Shown piece by piece: positions 1 through 6,361 of a stretch of 8,294 nucleotides of DNA. A program made the position numbers and the translations under genes. Origin of the DNA: Thermoproteus sp. UBA157 (GTDB lineage Archaea > Thermoproteota > Thermoprotei > Thermoproteales > Thermoproteaceae). The stretch is from NCBI GenBank assembly GCA_002497345.1, contig DANS01000022.1:1-8294 (forward strand), in the 5' to 3' direction. The notes beneath the pieces were generated by a model that did no database searches, had not been told where the DNA came from, and saw only the letters and a program-made list of their open reading frames with translations. How positions within the stretch are numbered: the first letter of the stretch is position 1; every line of letters begins with the position of its first letter.

Positions 1-1
1 T

Positions 2-1285
2 CTTTCATTTGTCAAGTTCGATCCGAGAATCGGCAAATACAGAGCTCTGGCCATGTATTACTATAGGATAAAGGCCGTGCTCGACTCCTTGGGCGTACCC
101 TACGAGGATCGCGTGTTCGAGCCGGTGTGTAGGTCCCTGGAGGCGGTCAAAAGGCCCTCGCTTAGGCCCTACCAGGAGGAGGCGGTGAGGAATTGGCTGA
201 AGGCTAGGCGAGGCGTCGTGGTGATGCCAACGGGAGCTGGCAAGACCTACGTAGCCATAGAGGCCGTGGCTGTCCTCGGAGAGGCGGCGCTGGTGGTCGT
301 GCCCACCGTCGAGCTGGTGAAGCAGTGGGAGCGGAAACTCGCTGAGCACTTCCCGGGGAGGGTCGGGGTTTGGTATGGAGAGGAGAAGAGGGAGATGTGC
401 ATAACCGTGATAACGTACGACTCGGCGTATTTGGCGATAGAACGCCTCGGCAACAAGTACCCGTTCTTGATCTTCGACGAGGTCCACCACTTGCCCTCGG
501 AGTCCTACAGGCAGATAGCCGAACTGTCGCCGGCTCCCCACAGGCTGGGGCTAACCGCCACGCCCGAGAGGGCCGACGGCCTTCACGCGCTATTACCCGA
601 GCTGGTGGGGCCCATCGTCTACCGCATGAAGGTCTCCGAGGCCGCCGGCAAATACTTGGCCGAGTTCGACGTGGAGGTCGTCAAGGTCGGCCTCTCGGAG
701 GAGGAAGCCAGGCGATACAAGGAGCTCGAGGCAATATATAAAGAATATATTAAGGCCAAGGGCCTCAAGTTCAGATCTCCCTCCGACTTTGCGAAACTGG
801 TGATGCTCGCTGGAAGAAGTCGCGAGGCCAGAAGGGCTCTGGAGGCTTGGCACGAGATGAGGCGTATTTTGTTCGAGAGCAAGAGCAAGGTGGACGCGGT
901 GGCCGACATATTGAGGAAGCATCCCAACGGGAAGGTGTTGATATTCACGGAGTATACGGCTTTGGCCCACGAGGTCTCTAGGCGTTATCTAATACCCGAG
1001 GTTACCTACGACACGCCCGATCAAGAGAGGGAGCTCGTGATGGAGATGTTCAGAAGAGGCGAGATAAGGGCCATAGTCACGGGGAAAGTTCTCGACGAGG
1101 GGATAGACGTCCCGGACGTAGACGTCGTCGTGATATTGGGCGGGACCTCCTCCAGTAGGCAGTACATACAGAGGATAGGGAGAGCGCTTAGGCTTAAGCC
1201 CCACAAGGCCAAGATATACGAGGTCATAACGGCGAGGACGAGGGAGGTGGACATCTCGAGGAGGCGGCGCAGGGGGATGTCGTGA
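2..1285 (+). CDS. xpb: XPB-type archaeal DNA repair helicase (SF2), 5'-truncated by window edge
   Basis: This is the archaeal homologue of XPB/Rad25, a 3'-5' superfamily 2 helicase that opens damaged DNA and works with the nuclease Bax1. Counting from the Met at 53, visible motifs are the Q-motif-like LRPYQ (37-41), Walker A PTGAGKT (59-65, Lys64), DEVHH (142-146), TAT (168-170), a RED-motif position reading R-A-D (173-175), a thumb-like helical insert (about 196-235), VLDEGIDVP (346-354) and QYIQRIGRALR (370-380). The frame stays open upstream of Met53 to the window edge. It encodes a stretch (about codons 14-52) that matches the end of the N-terminal damage-recognition domain as I recall it from Archaeoglobus XPB (KFDxRxGxYRALA). 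So Met53 is internal and the true start lies outside, perhaps about 20 residues further up. The stop overlaps the bax1 start (GTGA), which indicates an operon and probable translational coupling. Identification is firm; only the N-terminus is missing. Confidence 0.95.
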   Translation, partial: LSFVKFDPRIGKYRALAMYYYRIKAVLDSLGVPYEDRVFEPVCRSLEAVKRPSLRPYQEEAVRNWLKARRGVVVMPTGAGKTYVAIEAVAVLGEAALVVVPTVELVKQWERKLAEHFPGRVGVWYGEEKREMCITVITYDSAYLAIERLGNKYPFLIFDEVHHLPSESYRQIAELSPAPHRLGLTATPERADGLHALLPELVGPIVYRMKVSEAAGKYLAEFDVEVVKVGLSEEEARRYKELEAIYKEYIKAKGLKFRSPSDFAKLVMLAGRSREARRALEAWHEMRRILFESKSKVDAVADILRKHPNGKVLIFTEYTALAHEVSRRYLIPEVTYDTPDQERELVMEMFRRGEIRAIVTGKVLDEGIDVPDVDVVVILGGTSSSRQYIQRIGRALRLKPHKAKIYEVITARTREVDISRRRRRGMS

Positions 1286-2415
1286 TACCGCTGGATCTCC
1301 TGAGGGCAAAGAGACAGGGAGGCCGCGTAATGCCCAAGTATCTACGCGAGATGAAACCCGCCGAGTACGTGATAAGCGCCTATAAGCCGGGCATAAAGCT
1401 CGGCGAGGCGAGGGCGGCCATTGAGGAGGCGCCCTTCGAGCCTAAGTTGGCGAGGGGGCTAGCCCACATAGTCGAGAAGACTATAGAGCTGGAGGCCGTG
1501 GACAAAAGGCTTCTAACAAAGATCCGGCTCGAGATCTTCCGGGAGGCTGCGAGGGCCTATCCGGTGGTGGACGAGGCGACGAGGGCTAAGGTCATAGCCG
1601 CGGTCGCCTCCCGCTTGAAGATACCCCCCGAAAGGGTCGAGGAGGCGTTGGCCAAAGTACACGAAGATGAGCTGATAATAGTCAAGGGGCCCGACGTGAC
1701 CGCCGAGGAGCTCCTCGCCCTCTACAACACCTCCCTCGTCCAGACCTTGTTGTTCAGATCAAGGCGCATGGCCGCCTATGTAGTCGCAGGCGGGGCGCAC
1801 GTCAAGGAACTGATAAGAGCGCTTAAGGGGCTTGGCTTGATGTACACGGCCGAGCGGGCTGGAAACGGCTTGAAGCTGGATATAGACGGGCCGATCTCGG
1901 CCGTGAAGCAGACCGAGCGATATGGAACGAGGCTTGCCAAGCTCGTGCCCTACGTCATCGCGGCGGACGAGTGGCGAATTGAGGCAGACGTGAACCTCCA
2001 CGGCACGGTGTATAAGTTCGTCGAGACGAAACAAAGCGCCCCGAGGCTGGCCCGCAGAGATCTAGAGCCACCCCAGTTCGACAGCACTGCTGAAGAGGAG
2101 TTCTACAAGAACGTCTCCAGGATATGCGCCGTCGAGAGGGAGCCCGAGGCGTTGGTGGTGGGCGATAGGATTCTGATACCCGATTTCAAAATAGGCGATC
2201 TATACGTCGAGATCGTGGGGTTCTGGACGCCTGAATACATTGCTAGGAAATACGAGAAGCTAGCGGCGGCCAAGGTGCCTTTGCTGGTTTTAGTCGACGA
2301 GAGGTTGGCCTTGGCCACTTGGAAGTCCTTGCCGCATTACGTCGTAGTATACAAGGAGAGGCCTAGGCTGAGCGATGTATTTAAATATATCAAGCCATAT
2401 TGTTCAAGGCGCTAA
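1282..2415 (+). CDS. bax1: Bax1, XPB-associated nuclease (DUF790 family)
   Basis: Bax1 binds archaeal XPB and cuts DNA at the opened region, so the pair acts like a minimal nucleotide-excision-repair helicase-nuclease. The 377-residue product has the family's N-terminal pattern (IPLDLLRA, then MPKYL), a central helical region with YNTSLVQ (148-154), and a C-terminal restriction-nuclease-like domain. In that domain a Glu cluster (271-273) with Phe274 is followed by IPDFK (Asp301) and VEIVGFWTPEY (Glu310, Trp315), with Lys323/Lys326 beyond. Glu272 or Glu273, Asp301 and Glu310 are the likely metal-site residues; this assignment is inferred from motif order. The GTG at 1282 is preferred over the ATG at 1330 because codons 1-16 carry the conserved family N-terminus. 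The GTG overlaps the XPB stop, and a G-rich stretch (1271-1276) lies just upstream. The next gene has its own promoter, so the unit probably ends here. Confidence 0.92.
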   Translation: MIPLDLLRAKRQGGRVMPKYLREMKPAEYVISAYKPGIKLGEARAAIEEAPFEPKLARGLAHIVEKTIELEAVDKRLLTKIRLEIFREAARAYPVVDEATRAKVIAAVASRLKIPPERVEEALAKVHEDELIIVKGPDVTAEELLALYNTSLVQTLLFRSRRMAAYVVAGGAHVKELIRALKGLGLMYTAERAGNGLKLDIDGPISAVKQTERYGTRLAKLVPYVIAADEWRIEADVNLHGTVYKFVETKQSAPRLARRDLEPPQFDSTAEEEFYKNVSRICAVEREPEALVVGDRILIPDFKIGDLYVEIVGFWTPEYIARKYEKLAAAKVPLLVLVDERLALATWKSLPHYVVVYKERPRLSDVFKYIKPYCSRR

Positions 2416-2418
2416 TAA

Positions 2419-2426
2419 TTATATAA
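2419..2426 (+). promoter_or_regulatory. TATA box for the M20/DUF1152 unit
   Basis: The sequence TTATATAA is centred about 24 nt upstream of the ATG at 2447. It lies just after the bax1 stop in a 31-nt gap. That distance places transcription initiation at or next to the ATG, as expected for a leaderless archaeal mRNA. No Shine-Dalgarno motif precedes the ATG. Confidence 0.72.
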
Positions 2427-2446
2427 CACGTCCGGGTGTTAACCAT

Positions 2447-3640
2447 ATGGAAAACAAGGCCGTGGAGCTGCTTTCCCAAATGATCAGAATCCCGACGGTC
2501 AATCCGCCCGGCGAGAGATATAGGGATTTCGTGGATTTCGCCGAGAAGTATTTCAGGGGATTGGGGATGGACGTCGAGATAGTAGAAGTGCCTAAATCGG
2601 TGGTGGCCAAGGCTTGTCCCGACTGCGTCGACCACCCCAGGTATATCCTTCTGGCCCGGATAGGCGAGCCTAAGGTTCACTTCAACGGACACTACGACGT
2701 GGTTCCCCCGGGGCCCGAGTCCGCTTGGAACGTGACGAAGCCCTTCGAGCCCCGCTACGTGAACGGGAGGCTTTACGGAAGGGGCGCGGTGGACATGAAG
2801 GGAGGCCTAACGGCGATAGCGCTGGCCGCCGAGATGGCGGTGAAGGAGGGTTTGAAGAACTTCGAGATCTCCTTCGTGCCAGACGAGGAGATAGGCGGCG
2901 AGTCCGGAGCCGGCTATCTGGCCGGATCGGGCAAGATCAAGGCGCCTTGGGCCGTAATAGCCGAGGGATCCGGCGTGGATAACATATGGATAGGCCATAG
3001 GGGTCTCGTCTGGTTCTTGGTCGAAGTCTATGGGAAGCAGGTACACGGCTCAACCCCGTGGCTGGGGCTGAACGCCTTCGAGGGAGCCGTGAGGATAGCC
3101 AACAAGATAATAGACGAATACATCCCATCGCTGTCCTCGAGGCGTAGCAAGTACGAATTCGAGGATCCAAGGGGCGCGGTTCCCACTTTGACCATCGGAG
3201 GGGAGGTCAGAGGCTCTGTCAAGGCCAACGTGGTGCCGGGCTACTTCGCCTTCACGCTCGACAGACGGCTAATACCTGAGGAGGACGTCGAGGAGGTCAA
3301 GAGGGAGGTAGAGGAGTTTATAAGAAGGGCGGCGGCCGGGCTGGAGCACAGAGTCGAAGTGAGGGTCATTAACGAGTCGGAGGCGGCAGTCATACCGCCA
3401 GATCACCCCTTGGTCAAGGCGCTGGAGAACTCCGTCGCCAAGATACGCGGGAAGCCGCCGAGGAAGACTGTCTGCATAGGAGGGCTCGACGCCAGGTTCT
3501 TCGTGAGGCGCGGGATCCCGACGGTGACCTACGGCCCCGGCCCCGAGATCACGGCCCACGCGCCCGATGAATACGTCGAGATCTCCCAAGTTGTCGACGT
3601 AGCTAGATCTTACGTCGAGTTGCTGAGGAGTCTCAGATGA
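2447..3640 (+). CDS. M20-family zinc deacylase/peptidase (ArgE/DapE-like)
   Basis: A cytosolic two-metal hydrolase of the ArgE/DapE/carboxypeptidase G2 family, which removes acyl groups from amino acids or cleaves small peptides. From the ATG at 2447 (397 residues) the metal and catalytic residues are all present: HYD (His82, Asp84), GAVDMKGG (Asp116), DEEIGGE (general base Glu147, ligand Glu148), AEGSG (Glu173) and TAHAPDE (His371). His200 in VHGSTPW belongs to the inserted dimerisation domain (about 178-290). The frame opens earlier, but a start at 2375 would lie inside bax1. The ATG at 2447 fits both the TATA box and the usual family N-terminus (helix, then IPTVNPPG). A CPDC motif (Cys57, Cys60) sits in an N-terminal loop. 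The substrate cannot be read from sequence: succinyl-diaminopimelate desuccinylase or acetylornithine deacetylase labels would be guesses. The stop overlaps the next gene (ATGA). Confidence 0.9.
   Translation: MENKAVELLSQMIRIPTVNPPGERYRDFVDFAEKYFRGLGMDVEIVEVPKSVVAKACPDCVDHPRYILLARIGEPKVHFNGHYDVVPPGPESAWNVTKPFEPRYVNGRLYGRGAVDMKGGLTAIALAAEMAVKEGLKNFEISFVPDEEIGGESGAGYLAGSGKIKAPWAVIAEGSGVDNIWIGHRGLVWFLVEVYGKQVHGSTPWLGLNAFEGAVRIANKIIDEYIPSLSSRRSKYEFEDPRGAVPTLTIGGEVRGSVKANVVPGYFAFTLDRRLIPEEDVEEVKREVEEFIRRAAAGLEHRVEVRVINESEAAVIPPDHPLVKALENSVAKIRGKPPRKTVCIGGLDARFFVRRGIPTVTYGPGPEITAHAPDEYVEISQVVDVARSYVELLRSLR
3625..3630 (+). promoter_or_regulatory. Shine-Dalgarno for the DUF1152 gene
   Basis: GAGGAG lies 6 nt before the ATG at 3637, inside the last codons of the M20 gene. 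It supports the ATGA-overlap start and translation as a downstream cistron. Confidence 0.6.
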
Positions 3641-4572
3641 GGCTTGTGTTCGCAATAGGCGGAGGAGGCGACGTAGTGAGCGCGGGCGCTCTGGCGATCA
3701 AGCTAGGCGCCGAGGTGGGCCTCCTGCCGTGGGAGCGATACGTGGTGGACCCCGAGCCGGGACCTCTCACCGATAAGGACCTAGTCGGCGCCAAGAGCTA
3801 CGGGGCTCTGTTCGTGTTGAACTCAAAAACGATCGCTATAAGGCGCGGGAAGGCGATAAGGCCTCAGGGAGCTTGTGTTGCGTCTATTTTGGAAAGAGAG
3901 GTATACGCTATATCGCCCGATAGGCCGCCCAGCGTCGTCGCCAAGGCGCTTGCGTCCCGATTCAGCGAGATAACGGGAGTCGATGTGGGCGGCGACGTTC
4001 TGGCGTGCGGCTGCGAGCCGGATCTCCACTCGCCCCTAGCCGACTCCTATTCGCTGGCCGTGTTGAAGAGGGCCGAGGAGCTAGGGGCTGACGTCGAGGT
4101 GGCCGTGGTCGGCCTAGGCGCCGATGGCGAATTGAGCAGGGATTACTTGGTCAAAAGAGCCGCCCTCATCGCGTCCAACGGAGGCTTCCTGGGCTATTAC
4201 GCCTTCGAGCCCCAGGACCTGGCGTTGTTGGAGAGACTAACATCTAATTGCACGACCGAGGCCTCCGCGAACGTGCTCAAAGCCCTAAAGGGGATGGTCG
4301 GGGAGGTCCCCATAAGGGGCAACTCGAGGCGGGCGTACTTGGACGTGTTCACGCCCGTATTCTTGCGCTTCAGGCCGGGACCTCTGATGGAGTTGAACAA
4401 AATAGCAAAGCTTATTTATGATAACGATTGGGATGTGTTCACGGCAGCCGTTGAGCTGAGGAGGATGGGATACACTACCGAGTACGACTTCGAGGTATAC
4501 GTGGCGAGCGGCCTACCGCCTTCCGAGGCCTTAGCAAAGGCCAAAGCAGAAAGGCGTTGTTCTTGCAATTGA
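3637..4572 (+). CDS. DUF1152 family protein
   Basis: A 311-residue protein of the DUF1152 family, known mainly from archaea and without an established function. The N-terminus FAIGGGGDVVSA (5-16) is a glycine-rich, nucleotide- or phosphate-binding-like loop. A second glycine motif, VVGLGADGEL, is centred at residues 159-166 (Asp163, Glu165). Both are typical of the family, and the overall look is a soluble alpha/beta protein with no signal peptide or membrane segment. The cysteines are notable: Cys80, a CGC pair (124, 126) and a CSC near the C-terminus (308, 310), which could form disulfides or bind metal. The start is fixed by the ATGA overlap with the M20 gene and by GAGGAG upstream. The coupling suggests a role alongside the M20 hydrolase, but this is inference. 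The TATA element of the next unit begins on the last base of the stop codon. Confidence 0.85.
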   Translation: MRLVFAIGGGGDVVSAGALAIKLGAEVGLLPWERYVVDPEPGPLTDKDLVGAKSYGALFVLNSKTIAIRRGKAIRPQGACVASILEREVYAISPDRPPSVVAKALASRFSEITGVDVGGDVLACGCEPDLHSPLADSYSLAVLKRAEELGADVEVAVVGLGADGELSRDYLVKRAALIASNGGFLGYYAFEPQDLALLERLTSNCTTEASANVLKALKGMVGEVPIRGNSRRAYLDVFTPVFLRFRPGPLMELNKIAKLIYDNDWDVFTAAVELRRMGYTTEYDFEVYVASGLPPSEALAKAKAERRCSCN

Positions 4573-4578
4573 TTTTAA
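4572..4578 (+). promoter_or_regulatory. TATA-like element for the dehydrogenase/dtdA unit
   Basis: ATTTTAA, centred 25 nt before the ATG at 4600, overlaps the DUF1152 stop. The 27-nt gap has no Shine-Dalgarno motif before the ATG, so a leaderless transcript is likely. The match to a TATA consensus is modest, but the spacing is the same as for the other two units. Confidence 0.55.
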
Positions 4579-4599
4579 GCCCAGCGCGCGTCGGATTAT

Positions 4600-5571
4600 A
4601 TGAAGGCGGTGAGGTTGGTCAAATTCGGCAGCCCGCGCGATGCCCTTAGGCTGGAGGATCTCGAAGATCCGAGACCTGGAAAAGGGGAAGTCCTAGTCAA
4701 GATCGAGGCGGCCGGCGTCTGCGGGAGGGATCTCGTGGTCAGGAAGGGCGCGTTTCCCCACGTTAAGCCCCCCGTGATACCGGGCCACGAGGGGGTCGGA
4801 AAGGTCGAGGACGTAGGGCCGGGCGTCGAGAGGGATCTAGTGGGGCAGAGAGTCTTCCTAGCGCCTGCTCTCTACGACGGGACGTGCGACTACTGCAGAA
4901 GAGGTTTCGAGAACCTCTGCAGAAACGCGCAGTATCTAGGCGAGCATAGAGACGGCACTTACTCGGAGTACGTTGTGGTCCCCTCAAATTTCGTGTTCCC
5001 GTTTCACGGGATCGACCCGCGGGAGGCCGTCTTGGCAACCGACGTGGTGCCAACCGCCATAGCTGCCGTGAGGAGGGTGGACGTGGACGGCAAAAAGGTG
5101 CTTGTGGTGGGCGGAGGCGGGACCGGGCTCTATTTGGCGCAAGTCGCGAGGCTCAGGGGAGGCGATGTGTATATATCCACGAGATCCACCGAGAAGGCCA
5201 AGGCCTATAGCTCCTTGGGCATAGGAATATATCAAGAGGGCATGAAGGATTTCGATGTGGTCTTCGACACGGTCGGATCCCCCACGTTGGAGAGCTCCAT
5301 AAGGCTGGCCAAAAGAAACGGCGTGGTCGTGTTGATCGGAAACGTCACAGGCGAAAGGGCTGTTCTGAGCCCTGCGCTGATAATCCTTAGGCAGATAGCC
5401 GTGTTGGGCCACATGGCCTATAAGCCCTGGGACGTATACGAAGGACTTGACTTGTTGAGGAGGGGGCTCCTCAAGCCGATATATACAGAGTACAAACTAC
5501 ATGAGGCGATCAAGGCACATGAGGACATGGAGGCTGGGAGAGTCCTCGGCAGGGCGGTCTTGACGCCGTGA
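4600..5571 (+). CDS. Zinc-dependent medium-chain dehydrogenase/reductase (acryloyl-CoA reductase/alcohol dehydrogenase-like)
   Basis: A 323-residue NAD(P)H-dependent oxidoreductase with the GroES-like catalytic domain first (about 1-150) and a Rossmann domain after it (dinucleotide loop VVGGGGTG, 169-176). Catalytic-zinc candidates are Cys41 (GVCGRD), His63-Glu64 (GHE) and Asp148. The structural-zinc lobe is present at 93-107 (DGTCDYCRRGFENLC), but its first ligand position is Asp93 instead of Cys, leaving Cys96, Cys99 and Cys107. Sulfolobus ADH also uses an acidic residue (Glu) there. The DGTCxYC lobe and the C-terminal pattern IGNV...LGH...LLKP resemble, from memory, Sulfolobales acryloyl-CoA reductase; a plain alcohol dehydrogenase is equally possible, so no symbol is given. 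It heads its own unit behind a TATA-like element, and its stop overlaps dtdA (GTGA). Confidence 0.87.
   Translation: MKAVRLVKFGSPRDALRLEDLEDPRPGKGEVLVKIEAAGVCGRDLVVRKGAFPHVKPPVIPGHEGVGKVEDVGPGVERDLVGQRVFLAPALYDGTCDYCRRGFENLCRNAQYLGEHRDGTYSEYVVVPSNFVFPFHGIDPREAVLATDVVPTAIAAVRRVDVDGKKVLVVGGGGTGLYLAQVARLRGGDVYISTRSTEKAKAYSSLGIGIYQEGMKDFDVVFDTVGSPTLESSIRLAKRNGVVVLIGNVTGERAVLSPALIILRQIAVLGHMAYKPWDVYEGLDLLRRGLLKPIYTEYKLHEAIKAHEDMEAGRVLGRAVLTP
4893..4922 (+). repeat. Imperfect inverted repeat (hairpin) inside the dehydrogenase gene
   Basis: AGAGGTT (4900-4906) and AACCTCT (4912-4918) are perfectly complementary across a 5-nt loop. CTGC (4893-4896) and GCAG (4919-4922) extend the stem beyond a 3-nt bulge. 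The element covers the codons of the structural-zinc lobe (about Cys99 to Cys107). It may only reflect coding constraint. Confidence 0.4.
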
Positions 5572-6317
5572 TAGCGCTGGCCATATCGAGAGATCCAGTT
5601 GCCAAAGGCGTCGCGAGGATCCTAGGCTTGGAGACCTCGACGGGCGGCGCCGCCTTCGCCTTGGCCAAACGCGGCGAGCTTCTGGCCGTGGTGCACAACG
5701 GCGATTCTACCGACGTCCCGCCCGAGAGCGAACTAAGGGGACTGGGCGTGGAGCACCTAGTCGTGCCGTCTCGGCACGAAATGGCGAGGCCGCGCCCCAT
5801 GTTAACGGCTCATACTCCCGGCACGCCGCCATCGCTTTCGGTGGCCCACGCGAGCCTCAAATCTTGGCTTTTCAGACGCGTGTGCGAGGAAAGGCCTGAG
5901 GGCTACGACTGCGAGCTCGAGGCGACTCACCATGGGCCAAACACTGAACGGATCAGCGTTACCTTCATAGAAGTCGGAAGCACGGAGAGAGAGTGGGCGG
6001 ACGAGAGGGCGTTGAGGGCGTTGGCCTCAGCCCTTGAGGGGCTTGCCGAGTTCAAGCCGTCGGGGATGCCCGTGGCGATGTCTGTTGGCGATTTGCATTA
6101 CTCGCTCTTGAAACGAGAGGTCTTTGACGGGGTCGACGTCGGACACATAATACATAAAGATATAGCCACGGCCGATTTGGCGCTGACGGCCTTGATGAAA
6201 CACGTCGATATGCCGAAGGTCGTCGTTATTTACAAGAAGAGCTTAAAGGGCGATGTGAGGCGCGCCGTTATAGACGCTTTGAGGGAACGAGGTGTGGAGC
6301 TCGACTTAAGGGGCTGA
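5568..6317 (+). CDS. dtdA: D-aminoacyl-tRNA deacylase, archaeal DtdA/GEK1 type
   Basis: DtdA is a zinc enzyme that hydrolyses D-amino acids from mischarged tRNA, recycling the tRNA and protecting translation. Family signatures appear in order: SRHE (68-71), LTAHTPG (79-85), EATHHGPN (118-125), FIEVGST (133-139), VGDLHY (173-178) and GH (192-193). His70, His82, Glu118, His121, His122, Glu135, His177 and His193 are candidate metal or catalytic residues. Most of these motifs match the Pyrobaculum enzyme as I recall it. The length (249) is normal for the archaeal form. The GTG start at 5568 overlaps the dehydrogenase stop and places the conserved first strand (IALAISRDPVAKG) directly at the N-terminus. 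No strong Shine-Dalgarno motif is seen, so translation probably relies on coupling to the upstream gene. The link to the dehydrogenase is positional only. Confidence 0.93.
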   Translation: MIALAISRDPVAKGVARILGLETSTGGAAFALAKRGELLAVVHNGDSTDVPPESELRGLGVEHLVVPSRHEMARPRPMLTAHTPGTPPSLSVAHASLKSWLFRRVCEERPEGYDCELEATHHGPNTERISVTFIEVGSTEREWADERALRALASALEGLAEFKPSGMPVAMSVGDLHYSLLKREVFDGVDVGHIIHKDIATADLALTALMKHVDMPKVVVIYKKSLKGDVRRAVIDALRERGVELDLRG

Positions 6318-6334
6318 AAAATTAAGCGGTATAG

Positions 6335-6343
6335 TTAATAATT
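6335..6343 (+). promoter_or_regulatory. TATA-like element for the three-gene MYG1 unit
   Basis: TTAATAATT is centred 23 nt before the ATG at 6362 in the 44-nt gap after dtdA. The gap is clearly AT-rich against the surrounding genes and has no Shine-Dalgarno motif next to the ATG, which fits a leaderless start. Confidence 0.6.
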
Positions 6344-6361
6344 CTTAGGCACTTACTCTAT

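Noticed and set aside
53..55. ATG at 53 as the XPB start codon
   Set aside because: The frame is open upstream and encodes conserved XPB residues, so this Met is internal.
5..541. Minus-strand open frame of 178 codons opposite XPB
   Set aside because: It lies fully antisense to a conserved helicase; long antisense frames are common in GC-rich codon-biased genes, and the product has no recognisable motif.
733..751. AT-rich, TATA-like island inside XPB
   Set aside because: It encodes the helical thumb segment (AIYKEYIK) with normal codons, and no gene start lies about 25 nt downstream.
2378..2390. Second TATA-like stretch at the end of bax1
   Set aside because: It would start transcription near 2410, 37 nt before the M20 ATG; the element at 2419-2426 is better placed.
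2375..2446. Earlier in-frame ATG at 2375 for the M20 gene
   Set aside because: It would overlap bax1 by 41 nt and include the TATA box; the added 24 residues do not resemble the family N-terminus.
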